The position numbers were made by a program, and so were the translations under genes. A model generated the notes under the pieces. That model was not told the DNA's origin, made no database searches, and saw only the letters and a list, made by a program, of their open reading frames with translations. This document shows, piece by piece, positions 14,095-14,796 of a DNA stretch of 14,796 nt. Source of the DNA: Proteiniphilum sp. (GTDB lineage: Bacteria; Bacteroidota; Bacteroidia; Bacteroidales; Dysgonomonadaceae); NCBI GenBank assembly GCA_031284475.1, contig JAISZV010000212.1:1-14796 (forward strand), in the 5' to 3' direction. Within the stretch, counting starts at the first letter, position 1; each line of letters opens with the position of its first letter.

Positions 14095-14164
14095 AGATGC
14101 AATAAATAAACTGTCACCTTTTAAAAATTAATTAATCAACAATTCATTTAAAGCGTTCAAAGTT

Positions 14165-14796
14165 ATGAAAAAAAAGAAACGTAAACAACAATTCCCCCTA
14201 CGGGAATTAAAGAAACTGTTTTGCATTATGAAACTCTTTTTTCTCTTTTTGTTGTTGAGTTCCAATTTAGTGTGGGCCGGGCAAACCTATGCCCAGATCA
14301 CCTCGTTGAATCTGGAACTTAACAATGTGCCGTTGGAAGAAGTTTTCGACGCTATCCGCCGGCAAAGCGAATTTGAATTCTTTTATAACAACGACCAGGT
14401 AAATACCTCCGTGAAGGTAAGTGTCAAAGCGAAAAACGCGGACATTAAAACAGTGCTGGAGCAAGCGCTTCCATCCATCTATGAATATAAGATCAATGAC
14501 CGCTATATCCTGATCAATAAACGGAAAGAAATTACCCCTGTTCAATCGCCTCAACCTCAACAACAGACAAGAAAGACAATAACAGGTAAAATTGTCGATG
14601 AAGAAGGCAAAGTTATTATCGGCGCCAATATTATTGAGAAAGGTACCACTAATGGTACGGTAACCGATATTGACGGAAATTTTTCGTTACAGGTGGAAAA
14701 TAATGCTACCATAAGAGTTTCATATATAGGTTATGTAACACAGGATATTTCTACCGCGAGAAAAACGACATTCAATATTGTGTTGTCGGAAGATAC
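14165..14796 (+). CDS. SusC/RagA-like TonB-dependent receptor with STN domain (partial, 3' end outside window)
   Basis: The first 210 residues of an outer-membrane receptor are present; the frame is open at the window edge. A long basic leader (MKKKKRKQQ..., usual for this subgroup) precedes the hydrophobic signal core at 22-38 and cleavage near TYAQ (44). Residues about 48-118 form an STN/secretin-like signalling domain (VPLEEVFDAIRRQSEFEFFY, then VSVKAKNADIKTVLEQAL), the part expected to contact the FecR protein. Residues about 138-208 are a carboxypeptidase-regulatory-like domain (ITGKIVDEEGKVIIGANI, GTVTDIDGNFSL, IRVSYIGYVT) that begins SusC proteins. The plug, the barrel and any susD gene lie beyond the window, so the substrate cannot be told. 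A second ATG at 14228 would shorten the leader; the long form matches relatives. Confidence 0.93.
   Translation, partial: MKKKKRKQQFPLRELKKLFCIMKLFFLFLLLSSNLVWAGQTYAQITSLNLELNNVPLEEVFDAIRRQSEFEFFYNNDQVNTSVKVSVKAKNADIKTVLEQALPSIYEYKINDRYILINKRKEITPVQSPQPQQQTRKTITGKIVDEEGKVIIGANIIEKGTTNGTVTDIDGNFSLQVENNATIRVSYIGYVTQDISTARKTTFNIVLSED

Overview
The window looks like a chromosomal segment of a Bacteroidales bacterium, and a Dysgonomonadaceae or Porphyromonadaceae-like genome is my best guess. The evidence is the TonB-dependent and SusC-type receptors, an ECF sigma/FecR pair with a C-terminal DUF4974-like domain, repeated TAnnTTTG -7 promoter boxes, lipoprotein signal peptides, few strong Shine-Dalgarno sites, and L19 and RecO sequences of Bacteroidetes type. 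No tRNA, rRNA, CRISPR array or complete insertion sequence was seen. Base and codon use looks uniform apart from AT-rich gaps.

Layout from left to right. (1) 129-571: a small lipoprotein carrying an antibiotic-biosynthesis-monooxygenase (ABM) fold, with its own promoter. (2) 572-1035: an AT-rich gap holding a nearly 200-bp imperfect palindrome (784-980). (3) 1036-4735: a thiamine acquisition unit, made of promoter, TPP riboswitch, a possible short terminator, a 15-codon leader ORF, a TonB-dependent outer-membrane receptor, a PnuT inner-membrane transporter and thiamine pyrophosphokinase. It takes thiamine across both membranes and traps it as TPP, which feeds back on the riboswitch. (4) 4800-5999, minus strand: recO and rplS, each with a -7 box; rplS also has a clear terminator. 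(5) 6150-12014: an apparent four-gene operon. It holds a lipoprotein with the C-terminal domain of 5'-nucleotidase, a separate secreted metallophosphatase that is the matching N-terminal domain, a NagZ-type GH3 hexosaminidase fused to a serine beta-lactamase-fold (AmiE-like) domain, and aroB. The first three act outside the cytoplasm, which suggests nucleotide and peptidoglycan-fragment salvage. (6) 12015-14796: an ECF sigma factor, a FecR-type anti-sigma factor and the start of an STN-domain SusC/TonB receptor that runs off the window. This is a trans-envelope signalling uptake system of unknown substrate.

No gene family here is wholly unknown. The signals most worth checking are non-coding. 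A promoter-like element is duplicated with identical spacing in front of the sigma and anti-sigma genes (12149-12177 and 12739-12767). A hairpin with an alternative pairing lies between fecR and the SusC gene. The long palindrome lies upstream of the TPP riboswitch. A leader ORF overlaps the start of the thiamine receptor gene by ATGA.
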